From Aliarcobacter sp. (GTDB lineage Bacteria > Campylobacterota > Campylobacteria > Campylobacterales > Arcobacteraceae), in the NCBI GenBank assembly GCA_028689025.1, contig JAQTXA010000017.1, positions 1-64,000 on the forward strand: a DNA stretch of 64,000 bases, in the 5' to 3' direction. Shown here piece after piece: positions 24,493 through 34,082 of this stretch (its first letter is position 1; each line of letters opens with the position of its first letter). The translations under genes were made by a program, and so were the position numbers. The notes under the pieces are model-generated. The model ran no database searches and was not told the origin of the DNA. It was given only the letters and a program-made list of their open reading frames with translations.

Positions 24493-25926
24493 ATGATAAA
24501 TTCTATAAAAAGAGATAAAAATGATATTTTTGGAATACCTGTATTAAATATTATATTTAAAAACCGAGTTTTTTTAAGAACTATACAAACAATAGTTTTT
24601 GCTCTGTTTATTTATGCTATTTATTTTGGAATCATAAACCCAACTAAAGAAGAAAATTTATTTACAACTGGACTTTTTTGGGGATTATTTTGGCCATTTT
24701 TCATGGTTACAACTTTAGCCACTTTTGGAAGAATTTTCTGTGGGGTTTGTCCCCATGGATTTATTGGAAAATTTATCACTAAATTTGGTTTGAAAAAGAA
24801 ATTACCAAAAAGTATGACAAATCCATTTATTGGAGTATTTCTACTTTTTTTTGGATGGTGGGTTACATATTATTTATATCCAGAATTTTTCAAAACTCCT
24901 TATGCTACGGCGATGTTATTTGCTGTTATGACATTGGTAGCTGTAATTTTTTATTATATCTATGATGAAATGGCATATTGTAAATATATTTGTCCTATTG
25001 GAACAATTACAAAAGTTTTTTCAAAAGTTGGTTTTACAAAACTTGAAACTTACAAAGAACATTGTTCATCTTGTAAAACTTTTGATTGTGCAAAAGCTTG
25101 TTCTTATAATCTAAAACCTTTTACCTTTGAAAAAAAGAACTCTATGGAAGATTGTACTTTATGTATGGATTGCTCAACTGCTTGTGAAAGTGTTGCTTTT
25201 AAATTTAAAAAGCCTTCAAACACTCTATTAAATAAATTTAAACCAAATAAAGCGGAAGTTTGGGCATTGATTTTTATAACAGCAGCAATTAGTATTACAA
25301 TGGGATTTCACCATGCACTAGGGCGAAGTGCCATTGTTGAAGAGTTTTTTTGGGTTAAAACTGCAAGATATTTTCAGTCTTTTATAGATTTTGGCTCAAT
25401 TGATGTGATTGGATTATTTGCTTTTTCTTATGCTGTTTTAATATCAGTTTTATTAAGTGTAACGGGGATGTTTATAGCTTCAAAAATTATGAATGTGGAT
25501 TATGAAAAAATATTTTATACTCTTGGATATGCTATTGCACCACTATTTATAATTGGTGGATTATCTCATATTGGGGAGTTTTTCTTTTACTCTTATGCTT
25601 CAAATATTGTAAATGGTTTTAATCAAGCTTTCTCTTTGGGATTTGAAACAATGTTACCACTAGCAAGTAGGAAAGATGATTGGGTGCATATTTTTAAAGT
25701 TTTTAATCATATAGGATATATTTGGGCATTTATTTTAATGGCTATGAGATTTAGATTAATTGATGCAAAAACACATCTAAAAATCCTTGCTTTCCCTTTT
25801 GCATCGGCATTAATTATATTTTATATGGGGCTTAATTTTTATACGGGTTATGTATTTAAAACTTATGGAGCAAATATGGGTGGACACAATCACTCTTCAG
25901 CTCAAATGAAAATGGAAAACAAATGA
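24493..25926 (+). CDS. Membrane polyferredoxin (NapH/CcoG-like 4Fe-4S protein)
   Basis: A 477-aa membrane protein. Two CxxxCP-type motifs (FCGVCPHG and CKYICPIG) sit at helix ends, as in NapH/NosR/CcoG. Two ferredoxin clusters follow (CSSCKTFDCAKAC and CTLCMDCSTACE), then about six more helices with several His residues (GFHHALG, HIGEF, HIFKVFNHIGY). This suggests an electron-transfer protein moving electrons through the membrane. Within a TonB receptor operon, a role in reducing an imported metal complex is plausible (inference). It overlaps exbB by 4 bp. Confidence 0.8.
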   Translation: MINSIKRDKNDIFGIPVLNIIFKNRVFLRTIQTIVFALFIYAIYFGIINPTKEENLFTTGLFWGLFWPFFMVTTLATFGRIFCGVCPHGFIGKFITKFGLKKKLPKSMTNPFIGVFLLFFGWWVTYYLYPEFFKTPYATAMLFAVMTLVAVIFYYIYDEMAYCKYICPIGTITKVFSKVGFTKLETYKEHCSSCKTFDCAKACSYNLKPFTFEKKNSMEDCTLCMDCSTACESVAFKFKKPSNTLLNKFKPNKAEVWALIFITAAISITMGFHHALGRSAIVEEFFWVKTARYFQSFIDFGSIDVIGLFAFSYAVLISVLLSVTGMFIASKIMNVDYEKIFYTLGYAIAPLFIIGGLSHIGEFFFYSYASNIVNGFNQAFSLGFETMLPLASRKDDWVHIFKVFNHIGYIWAFILMAMRFRLIDAKTHLKILAFPFASALIIFYMGLNFYTGYVFKTYGANMGGHNHSSAQMKMENK

Positions 25927-26348
25927 ATATAGAAGTTCTAAAAAATCTAGTTGATTATGGTGTTGTTGCACTGCTTATATTTATGAGTTTTATCTCATTT
26001 TGGTTTTTTATAGAAAGAGTAATTTTTTATAAAAACATGGATGTAAAAAGTTATAAAAATAAAAAAACTCTTGATATAGCTTTAACAAGACATCTAACAA
26101 TTATAGGTACAATTGCTTCAAATTCTCCATATATTGGACTGCTTGGAACTGTATTAGCAATTATGCTTACATTTATGACTATGAGTAATGGGGATATTGA
26201 AGCTGCAAAAATTATGAGTTCATTAGCACTTGCTTTAAAAGCAACTGCTGCTGGACTTGTAGTTGCTATTGCTTCTCAGATTTTTTATAATATTTTAGGT
26301 CGTTATGCAGAAGTTTTAGAGAGCAAATATGAAACTGAAGAAGTATGA
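25923..26348 (+). CDS. exbB: ExbB/TolQ/MotA-family proton channel subunit
   Basis: A 141-aa protein, compact for ExbB. Three transmembrane helices and the family core IASNSPYIGLLGTVLAIMLTF and ALALKATAAGLVVAIASQIFYN are visible. It should form the proton-conducting pentamer powering TonB. It overlaps the upstream polyferredoxin gene by 4 bp and exbD by 20 bp. Confidence 0.9.
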   Translation: MNIEVLKNLVDYGVVALLIFMSFISFWFFIERVIFYKNMDVKSYKNKKTLDIALTRHLTIIGTIASNSPYIGLLGTVLAIMLTFMTMSNGDIEAAKIMSSLALALKATAAGLVVAIASQIFYNILGRYAEVLESKYETEEV

Positions 26349-26706
26349 TTCTATAAATGTAATACCTTTTATTGACGTATTACTTGTACTTTTAACTATT
26401 GTTTTAATGACTTCAACTTTTATATCAAAAGGGATTATTCCAATATCCCTGCCAACTGCAACAAATGCAAATAATATAAAGGTAGATAAAGAGATAATCA
26501 TAGTAATTAAAGAGGATGGAACTTTTTATTGTAATAACTTTATAGAGGGTTTAGACAATATCAAAGAGCATATATTACAATTTCCAAAAGATACACCAAT
26601 TCATATAAATAGTGATAAAAATGCAAAATTTGACACTTTTGTATCTGTTTTAGATATGTTAAAAACATACGAATACTCAAATATCTCAATTGTGACAAAA
26701 AAATGA
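26329..26706 (+). CDS. exbD: ExbD/TolR-family protein
   Basis: A 125-aa protein with one N-terminal helix containing the critical Asp in NVIPFIDVLLVLLTIVLM and a periplasmic domain (PIHINSDKNAKFDTFVSVLDML). The Asp takes part in proton transfer with ExbB. It overlaps exbB by 20 bp and tonB by 4 bp. Confidence 0.92.
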   Translation: MKLKKYDSINVIPFIDVLLVLLTIVLMTSTFISKGIIPISLPTATNANNIKVDKEIIIVIKEDGTFYCNNFIEGLDNIKEHILQFPKDTPIHINSDKNAKFDTFVSVLDMLKTYEYSNISIVTKK

Positions 26707-27404
26707 GAAGATATTTTAACTCTTTTTTTATAGCTTTTTCTTTTTATGCTTTTTTTGCCATAGGTATTTTTTATACCTTCATAAATGATAATAAAATGCT
26801 CAATAAACCAGAAGAACCAAAGAGAATATCTTTAAATCATGTAGAACTAAAACCAGAGATAAAACCAATACAAGAAGAGATAAAAAAAGAGGAAGCTAAA
26901 GCTGAAGAGCCTAAAGTTGAAGAAAAAAAAGAGCTTACAGAAAAAGTAGTAGAAACTCCAAAACCATCAATCAAAAAAAAGACAAAAGAAAAGGTAGTTG
27001 AGAAAAAAGAAGAAGTAAAAAAAGAGACTGAAGCTACAAAAACAATAGAAGAAGTTACAACTAAAACTACAAAAAAAATCACAACTGCTGAAAAAGAGAT
27101 TTTGACAAAACCTATTATAGATGAAAAAAAAGATTATTTAGATAAACATTTAGCCCAAATTAGAAATCTAATAAATGAAAATGTAAAATATCCTATGAAA
27201 GCTAGAAAACTTTCAATCGAAGGTGTAGTGGTTGCTAGATTCAAAATTTTAGAAAATGGAAGTGTAGAAAATATTGAAATTATTAATGGACATAAATTTT
27301 TACAAAATGCAACAATTGAGGCAATACAAGAGGCTTCAAAAAACTTCCCCAAAACAAATAAAAGTATAGAGATTCAAATTCCAATAGAATATAAATTAAT
27401 TTGA
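26703..27404 (+). CDS. tonB: TonB energy transducer
   Basis: A 233-aa protein with one N-terminal transmembrane helix (about 7-26), a long Lys/Glu/Pro-rich linker (about 35-145) rather than the classic Pro-rich spacer, and a C-terminal TonB domain with VKYPMKARKLSIEGVVVARFKI. The linker would cross the periplasm to reach either TonB-dependent receptor encoded here. Confidence 0.9.
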   Translation: MRRYFNSFFIAFSFYAFFAIGIFYTFINDNKMLNKPEEPKRISLNHVELKPEIKPIQEEIKKEEAKAEEPKVEEKKELTEKVVETPKPSIKKKTKEKVVEKKEEVKKETEATKTIEEVTTKTTKKITTAEKEILTKPIIDEKKDYLDKHLAQIRNLINENVKYPMKARKLSIEGVVVARFKILENGSVENIEIINGHKFLQNATIEAIQEASKNFPKTNKSIEIQIPIEYKLI

Positions 27405-27437
27405 TTACAAAATGACCACAGTTTTTCCAAGTTTATA

Positions 27438-27467
27438 ATTGTAAATTAACCATTATTTAATTACAAT
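27438..27467 (+). promoter_or_regulatory. Inverted repeat upstream of the second receptor
   Basis: ATTGTAA (27438-27444) and TTACAAT (27461-27467) are 7-bp inverted arms in an AT-rich gap, 26 bp before the receptor gene. An operator is possible; it does not match a Fur box well enough to call. Confidence 0.3.
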
Positions 27468-27493
27468 GGGCGAAAATACTCTATTAGGCAGAT

Positions 27494-29371
27494 ATGAAAT
27501 TATTAATTCTATTATTTATTATATTTTATACTTCATTATTTTCAAGCGATTTGGATAATTTATTACAAGAATACAATACAACTAGCGAAAAATCATTACA
27601 AACTCTAGATGAAAAACTTGGGCATGTTTTTATTTACTCTCAAAAAGATATTCAACTTATGCAATATCATAAACTAAATGATATTTTAAAAGAACTTCCT
27701 CTTATAAATCTGAATAAAAATAGATATGGATTTTTAACACCATCGCTTTCAGCAACAAAAGCTATGGTTAGTGGATTTTTTAGAGTTTTTGTTAATGACC
27801 ATGAAGTAAGCTCAATTTATAATCAAAGTGCAGCTTTAGCTTGGGGAGATTTACCTTTAGATTTCATTGATCATGTTGAGATATATTACGGTGAAAGTTC
27901 ATTTTCTTATGGTAGTGAAACTGGGATTTATTTCATAAGACTTTATACTAAAAAAGGTATAAAAGAAAATGGTAGTGAAATAAATGCAAATGGTTCAACA
28001 ACAGGAACTTTTTCTGAGAGTTTAACGAATTCAAAAGCTTTTGAAAATGGTTGGTCTCATTTAGTTTTCTTTAGTAATGAAAAAACAAATGAAACTAACA
28101 AATATAAAAGTAAAGAATTAAAAAATAGTGCAAATAGAAGATATTTATATTTAAATGTTAATAATGAAACAACAGATATAAATATGGCTTATACTGACAT
28201 AAAAAAAGATAATTATATAGGATTATCTACTGATGCAAATCCAGATGATGGAAAACTTATTTCAAAAGATTTTTTTATAGATATTACAAAATACTTTTTA
28301 GATGACAATTCTTTAAAAACGAATATTTCAATTGATGTTCAAGATTTAAAAAATGAAGAAGTAAATCAAGAGGGATTAACTACAATATTTTATAGAAATT
28401 TAAAAGAAGTAGATACCAATTCAAAATTAACAAAAATAAAAGCAAATATTTCAAAATCTTTTGAGTATGGAAATAACAATTTTTTAACAGGAATTAGTGT
28501 TTCAAATAAGAGATATGAACCACAAAGTATAAAAACTGTTAATTTTGCTAATCAAGTAAATTATAGAGATCAATTTTCAGATTTTAATGAAGAGCAAATA
28601 TCATCTTTGATTTTTGAAGATGATTATAACGCTTTTGATAATTTAATTCTAATTGGAAATGCAAAATTTGATAAATATAAAAGAGCAGGTTCTTTAGAAA
28701 ATATCTCAGAAGAACTTTACCGAGTTGGTGCAATTTATACACCCTTCGAAAATTTTGGTATAAAAACTTTTTACACCAATACATATTTACCACCATCTTT
28801 TTATAATATAGATTACTCATTATCAAATAATTTGAATGTACAAAAATATAAATTTTATACAATCGAAGGTGTTTATACAACAGAAAAACAAAAGTTTAAA
28901 GTAACTCATCACAATGTTGAGATAGATGATTTCATCCATTTCCATCCAACTTATGGTTTTATAAATATTAATCATAAAGTTAAAACAGAAGGTTTTATAT
29001 ATAGCTATGAATATTTAGTTTCAGATACAGATAAATTACAACTAAATTATTTTACAACAAAATTAACTGAAGGTATAAATAATTCAAATAAGGGTGTAAA
29101 TTTTAAATATATGGGAGAATATGGGAATTTTGAATATTTCACTTCAGTAATATATAGAAACTCTTACACTTATATAGATGCAAATGTTGATGCTTCTTAT
29201 GATTTATCACTTGGAACTTCTTATAACATAAATAAAAATTTAAAAATTAGTTTAAAAGGTGAAAATCTTTTAGACAGCGCCAGTCAATCAGTATTTAATG
29301 ATGCAGGAACTAATTTTATTCTTGATGATTACGAAAGAAGTGTTACTCTTTCTTTGAAATGGATATTTTAA
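27494..29371 (+). CDS. TonB-dependent receptor-like outer membrane protein
   Basis: A 625-aa protein with a signal peptide (MKLLILLFIIFYTSLFSS) and a plug-like region (LNDILKELPLINL, FRVFVNDHEV, IDHVEIYYGESSFSYGSETG), followed by a beta-rich barrel ending in an aromatic residue (LKWIF). The plug is divergent from standard receptors, and the TonB box is unclear. Its stop overlaps the next gene's ATG by one base, linking it to a periplasmic protein and a c-di-GMP enzyme; it may sense as well as transport. Confidence 0.75.
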   Translation: MKLLILLFIIFYTSLFSSDLDNLLQEYNTTSEKSLQTLDEKLGHVFIYSQKDIQLMQYHKLNDILKELPLINLNKNRYGFLTPSLSATKAMVSGFFRVFVNDHEVSSIYNQSAALAWGDLPLDFIDHVEIYYGESSFSYGSETGIYFIRLYTKKGIKENGSEINANGSTTGTFSESLTNSKAFENGWSHLVFFSNEKTNETNKYKSKELKNSANRRYLYLNVNNETTDINMAYTDIKKDNYIGLSTDANPDDGKLISKDFFIDITKYFLDDNSLKTNISIDVQDLKNEEVNQEGLTTIFYRNLKEVDTNSKLTKIKANISKSFEYGNNNFLTGISVSNKRYEPQSIKTVNFANQVNYRDQFSDFNEEQISSLIFEDDYNAFDNLILIGNAKFDKYKRAGSLENISEELYRVGAIYTPFENFGIKTFYTNTYLPPSFYNIDYSLSNNLNVQKYKFYTIEGVYTTEKQKFKVTHHNVEIDDFIHFHPTYGFININHKVKTEGFIYSYEYLVSDTDKLQLNYFTTKLTEGINNSNKGVNFKYMGEYGNFEYFTSVIYRNSYTYIDANVDASYDLSLGTSYNINKNLKISLKGENLLDSASQSVFNDAGTNFILDDYERSVTLSLKWIF

Positions 29372-29829
29372 TGAAATTTATAATATCCCTGTTAGTAATT
29401 ATCTCATTTTTAAATGCTGAACAATATACTTTTTTAGTTAATAAATATGATAAAGAGATAGAACTTGAAGCAAAAATAATATCAAATATTGCAACTTCTT
29501 CCATTAAAAAAGATATAAAGCTATATATCCCTGAAATATCATTTATGGAAAAAGATGTGTATTCTAAATTTTTCACTTTGACAGATAGTTGTGAAGATGC
29601 AAATTTTATTTTCATAAAAAGAAATGTTAAACTAGATAGTTTATGTAACAATGAAGATAATAAACTATTTTTTACTAATAATTATGAAAAACTTTTAGAA
29701 GATAATAGATATTTAGGTGCATTTTTTTGGAATAAAAGTAGACCAAATATTACATTTATAAAAAGCAGATTAGAAAAACATGAAATAAAATTACCAAATG
29801 ATTATGATAAATTTGTGGAAGATTTTTAA
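29371..29829 (+). CDS. Small periplasmic protein, possibly YfiR-like
   Basis: About 152 residues starting at the ATG that overlaps the receptor stop. It has a signal peptide (MKFIISLLVIISFLNA) and no further helices. The order DANFIFIKRNVKL, NKLFFTNNYEKLL, YLGAFFWNKSRPNITF and LPNDYDKF recalls YfiR/DUF4154 domains, which hold an inner-membrane diguanylate cyclase inactive in other bacteria. Two cysteines (in DSCEDA and SLCNNE) could form a disulphide, as in YfiR. Assignment is tentative. Confidence 0.55.
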   Translation: MKFIISLLVIISFLNAEQYTFLVNKYDKEIELEAKIISNIATSSIKKDIKLYIPEISFMEKDVYSKFFTLTDSCEDANFIFIKRNVKLDSLCNNEDNKLFFTNNYEKLLEDNRYLGAFFWNKSRPNITFIKSRLEKHEIKLPNDYDKFVEDF

Positions 29830-31745
29830 TGAGAAGAGTTTTATTTATTAAAAATCCAATATATTTGATTTTTTTAGCTATTTTTGTCTCTATTATTTTT
29901 ATCTTATTACTTTATAGTACTATTAAATTAGAAGGTAATATCACAAAAAAAATGATGGAAATATCTACAGCTGATGTTATTTCAATAGCAAATAATAATG
30001 CATCATTTATAAATAAGTCATTTAAATCAACATCTCAAAATTATGCTAAAGAGCTAATGAATAATAAGACTTTACGGGAAGAAATAGAAGAAAATCTAAG
30101 TTTATTATTAACTTCAAATATCAAATATGCATATTTACTTTATAGAGATGATAGAGGAATCTTTAGATTTTTAGCAGATGGTGCAATAGAGTCTGAAAAG
30201 GCTTTTTTAAATCAAAAATTTGATATAGATAATCCTAGATGGTTAGAGATTTTTGATACTAAAAAAACTTTAATTATTGAACATGGATATTTACAACAAC
30301 TTTCAATTACTTATTTAGTTCCAATTTTAAAAAATAATGAAGTAGAACTTATTTTAGCAGTGGATTTTTCCATTAAAAAAATTGAAGATATAAATAAAAT
30401 TCTTAATTGGATGAAATATACAATTGTTGCAATTATTCTCATTGTAATTATTTTCCTGATAATTTTTTTAATTCAAACTTTTAAATATTTAGCCATTAAA
30501 AAAAGTGCATTTACAGATAGATTAACGGGTGTTTATAATCGAAATTATTTACAAGAATCTGAAAATTTTATTAATTTAAATGATTATATTTTAGCAACTT
30601 TAGATATTGATTATTTTAAAACAGTAAATGATACATATGGGCATGATGTTGGAGATAAAATCTTAACTAAAACTGCTCAAATAATGACTTCAGCGGTTCG
30701 AACAAAAGAAGATATACTTATTAGATATGGTGGAGAAGAGTTTGTAATTTTGGCAAAAATTAATCGAAATGATAATTTAAGTGCCATAAATGTAATAGAG
30801 CGAATTTTTAAAAATATTCAAGAAGCAGAGTTTTATATAAACAATTTTGAGTTTATAAAAATAACAGTATCAATTGGTGTAAATCTTGTACCACATAAAT
30901 CAAGAAGTTTCAGTGATGCTTTTAAATTAGCAGATTTAGCTTTATATAATGCAAAAAACAAAGGTAGAGATAATATAGAAATTTACGATGAAAAGGAGAA
31001 TAAACATAATGATTTATCTCTTTCAATAAGTGAAATAAAAGATGCTCTAGAGAAAAAACAAATAACTTGTTTTTATCAAAAAATAATAGATACAAATACC
31101 CAAGAAATTTCACATTATGAAGCATTACTTAGAATAATAGATAAGAATGGAAATATAATTTTACCAGAAAAGATTTTGCCTGTAATAAAGGGAACTTTTA
31201 TTTTAAGAAATATCACAAAAGCTGTTTTAAAAATTTGTTATAAACAGTTACAAGAAAATAGAGATATAAAAATAAATGTAAATTTAAATCCTAAAGATGT
31301 TATTGATAATTCAATTCTTCAAATTTTAAAAGATTTTGCTTTAGAAGATAATATTTCAAATAGATTAGGTTTAGAAATTGTTGAAAGCGAAGATTTAATA
31401 ACTTGTAATGAAGCAAAAGATAATTTATTAATGCTAAAAAAAATAGGATATAAACTATTTATTGATGATTTTGGAAGTGGTTACTCTAATTTTATATATT
31501 TAACAGAGATAAAAACAGATTACATAAAAATAGATGGAAGTATTATAAGTAAAATACTCGAAGATAAAATATGTTTCCTTTTAGTAAAAAGTATTATAGA
31601 TTTTGCAAAAGAGGCAAATATCAAAGTAGTTGCAGAATATGTAATTAACAAAGAGATTTATGAAATGGTAAAATTATTAGGTGTTGATTATGTTCAAGGA
31701 TATTACTTCTCAATTCCACAAGAGATGGACAAATCGATAATATAG
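29829..31745 (+). CDS. Membrane GGDEF-EAL protein (c-di-GMP synthesis/degradation)
   Basis: A 638-aa protein with two transmembrane helices (about 10-30 and 195-218) flanking a periplasmic domain. The GGDEF domain carries GGEEF at 301-305, and the EAL domain has EAL at 431-433, LEIVESED, IDDFGSGYSNF and VAEYV. Both active sites look intact, so the protein could make or break c-di-GMP, with the periplasmic domain deciding. It starts one base inside the small periplasmic protein gene; a receptor, periplasmic protein and cyclase in one operon suggests one signalling chain (inference). Confidence 0.92.
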   Translation: MRRVLFIKNPIYLIFLAIFVSIIFILLLYSTIKLEGNITKKMMEISTADVISIANNNASFINKSFKSTSQNYAKELMNNKTLREEIEENLSLLLTSNIKYAYLLYRDDRGIFRFLADGAIESEKAFLNQKFDIDNPRWLEIFDTKKTLIIEHGYLQQLSITYLVPILKNNEVELILAVDFSIKKIEDINKILNWMKYTIVAIILIVIIFLIIFLIQTFKYLAIKKSAFTDRLTGVYNRNYLQESENFINLNDYILATLDIDYFKTVNDTYGHDVGDKILTKTAQIMTSAVRTKEDILIRYGGEEFVILAKINRNDNLSAINVIERIFKNIQEAEFYINNFEFIKITVSIGVNLVPHKSRSFSDAFKLADLALYNAKNKGRDNIEIYDEKENKHNDLSLSISEIKDALEKKQITCFYQKIIDTNTQEISHYEALLRIIDKNGNIILPEKILPVIKGTFILRNITKAVLKICYKQLQENRDIKINVNLNPKDVIDNSILQILKDFALEDNISNRLGLEIVESEDLITCNEAKDNLLMLKKIGYKLFIDDFGSGYSNFIYLTEIKTDYIKIDGSIISKILEDKICFLLVKSIIDFAKEANIKVVAEYVINKEIYEMVKLLGVDYVQGYYFSIPQEMDKSII

Positions 31746-31839
31746 AGTTATATTATCAAATTAATTAAATCATCAAACCGAACTTTAATTATAGTTTTAG
31801 TAAAATAAAGACTTATTTTTAGAAAAACGGAGAATTATT

Positions 31840-33543
31840 ATGAAGATGACTGGCGCAAAAATGGTTGTAGAATCATTACATCAAGAAGGGGTTGAAGTAG
31901 TATTTGGATACCCTGGAGGCGCTATTATGAACGTCTATGATGAAATATATAAACAAAACTATTTTCAACACATTCTAAATAGACATGAACAAGCTTCGAT
32001 AATTGCGGCTGAGGGATATGCAAGAGCTACAGGAAAAGTTGGAGTTTCAATAGTAACTTCAGGACCTGGATTTACAAATGCTGTAACAGGTTTAGCTGAT
32101 GCTTATATGGATTCTATCCCTTTAGTTGTAATTTCAGGACAAGTTCCAACTACAATTATTGGTTCAGATGGATTTCAAGAGATTGATGCTGTTGGAATTT
32201 CAAGACCTTGTACAAAACATAATTATTTAGTTAATAGAATTGAAGATTTACCAAGAATTATTAAAGAGGCGTTTCATATAGCAAGTACTGGAAGACCAGG
32301 ACCTGTGCATGTTGATATTCCAAAAGATATTACAGCAGAATTGGGTGATTTTATCTATCCTAGTGAAATAAATCTACCAACTTACAAACCAACTGTTAAT
32401 TACAATAAAAAACAGTTAAAAAGAGCTATGGAAGCTATTTCAAATGCAAAAAAACCACTTTTATATGTTGGTGGTGGAGCAATTTTATCAAATTGTGCAT
32501 TTGAGATTAGAGAGTTAGCAAAAAAATTAAATATTCCTGCTGTTGAAACACTTATGGCAAGAGGTGTAATGGGTGATGAAAATCCATTATTCTTTGGAAT
32601 GTTAGGTATGCATGGAGAATTTTCAGCAAATATGGCAGCCCATGAAACAGATTTATTAATCTCTTTAGGTGCTAGATTTGATGATAGGGTAACAGGAAGA
32701 CTTGATGAGTTTGCTTCAAAAGCTAAAATTATTCATGTTGATATTGACCCAACATCAATTGCAAAACTAGTTGTTCCTGATTATCCAATAGTTGGAGATT
32801 TAAAAATCACAGTAAAAGCTATGATTGAAGCTATAGATAATGGTGAAAATGAGTTTAATGACTATACAAATTGGGTTGAATTATTAAGAGACTATAGAGA
32901 AAAAGAGCCTTTAAGATATATTGATTCAACTGAAGTTATTAAACCTCAGTGGCCGATTCAAAGAGTAGGACATCTTTTAGGAGCAAAAGCTGTTATTTCT
33001 ACAGATGTTGGACAACATCAAATGTGGACAGCGCAATTCTATCCATTTTCATATCCAAGACAATGGATTACTAGTGGCGGTTTAGGAACTATGGGGTTTG
33101 GATTACCAGCTGCTATGGGAGTGGCACGTGCTTTAAAAGGAACTGATAAAGTTTCAATTAACTTTACAGGTGATGGTTCTATTTTAATGAACATTCAAGA
33201 GCTTATGACTTGTGTTGAGTATGAATTACCAGTTATTAATATCATTCTAAATAATAACTATTTAGGAATGGTTAGACAATGGCAAACAATGTTCTATGAA
33301 AATAGACTATCTCAAACGGATTTATCAGCTCAACCAAATTTCAAAATGCTTGTAGAAGCTTTTGGTGGTTTAGGTTATAGAGTTACAACAAAAGAAGAGT
33401 TTGATGCTGCCTTAAAAGATGCAGTTGAGAAAAAAAGACCAGCAATGATTGAAGTTGTTGTTGCTAGAAATGAAGAGGTATTACCAATGGTTCCAAATGG
33501 TCATGCATTAAATGAAATGACATTAATCGAAGGAGGAAAATAA
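31840..33543 (+). CDS. ilvB: Acetolactate synthase, catalytic (large) subunit
   Basis: A 567-aa TPP enzyme of branched-chain amino acid synthesis, condensing two pyruvates or pyruvate and 2-ketobutyrate. GYPGGAIMNVYDE lies near the N-terminus, the catalytic Glu in NRHEQA, and the TPP-binding motif GDGSILMNIQEL followed by NN near 447. A CGGAGA ribosome binding site precedes ATG. The small subunit gene starts one base inside this one. ilvI would be an equally valid symbol. Confidence 0.95.
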   Translation: MKMTGAKMVVESLHQEGVEVVFGYPGGAIMNVYDEIYKQNYFQHILNRHEQASIIAAEGYARATGKVGVSIVTSGPGFTNAVTGLADAYMDSIPLVVISGQVPTTIIGSDGFQEIDAVGISRPCTKHNYLVNRIEDLPRIIKEAFHIASTGRPGPVHVDIPKDITAELGDFIYPSEINLPTYKPTVNYNKKQLKRAMEAISNAKKPLLYVGGGAILSNCAFEIRELAKKLNIPAVETLMARGVMGDENPLFFGMLGMHGEFSANMAAHETDLLISLGARFDDRVTGRLDEFASKAKIIHVDIDPTSIAKLVVPDYPIVGDLKITVKAMIEAIDNGENEFNDYTNWVELLRDYREKEPLRYIDSTEVIKPQWPIQRVGHLLGAKAVISTDVGQHQMWTAQFYPFSYPRQWITSGGLGTMGFGLPAAMGVARALKGTDKVSINFTGDGSILMNIQELMTCVEYELPVINIILNNNYLGMVRQWQTMFYENRLSQTDLSAQPNFKMLVEAFGGLGYRVTTKEEFDAALKDAVEKKRPAMIEVVVARNEEVLPMVPNGHALNEMTLIEGGK

Positions 33544-34040
33544 TGAACAATTTTAACCATTATTACGATTCAGAAACAACAAGACAAGTAATTTCAGTTA
33601 TTGTCTTAAATGAACATAATGTTTTATCAAGAATTGTTGGATTATTTTCAGCACGAGGTTATAATATCGATTCTTTAACAGTTGCACCAATTACAGATAG
33701 TCAATATTCAAGAATGACAATTGTTACAACTGGTGATAAAAGAGTGATTGATCAAATTGTTAAACAATTAAATAAATTAATTCCTGTATTAAGAGTAAAT
33801 GAGCATAAAAATGTTATTGAAAAAGATACAGTTCTAATGAAATTTTCTATTGATAATAATTTATCAGATATTGATGTAATTGCACGTGCATATCATGGAA
33901 GCATTCAAAATGTAACTGATGATTCTATTATTGTTTCAGCTACAGATTCAAGTGCTAGAATTATGAATTTTATAAAAGTTATGCAAAAATTTAATCCACT
34001 TGAAGTTGTAAGAAGTGGAATAGTAGCGATGGAAAGATAA
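33543..34040 (+). CDS. ilvH: Acetolactate synthase, regulatory (small) subunit
   Basis: A 165-aa subunit with an N-terminal ACT domain (VLNEHNVLSRIVGLFSARGYNIDSL) that gives valine feedback control. Length is that of IlvH. It overlaps ilvB by one base. Confidence 0.94.
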   Translation: MNNFNHYYDSETTRQVISVIVLNEHNVLSRIVGLFSARGYNIDSLTVAPITDSQYSRMTIVTTGDKRVIDQIVKQLNKLIPVLRVNEHKNVIEKDTVLMKFSIDNNLSDIDVIARAYHGSIQNVTDDSIIVSATDSSARIMNFIKVMQKFNPLEVVRSGIVAMER

Positions 34041-34057
34041 GAGTTTAAACTCTTATC
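34036..34057 (+). terminator. 22-bp palindrome after ilvH
   Basis: GATAAGAGTTT (34036-34046) and AAACTCTTATC (34047-34057) form a perfect palindrome that starts in the ilvH stop region and is followed by TTATTCTT. It probably acts as a weak terminator or RNA-processing point between ilvH and lpxD. Confidence 0.45.
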
Positions 34058-34082
34058 TTATTCTTAAATATAAGGATAAAAA

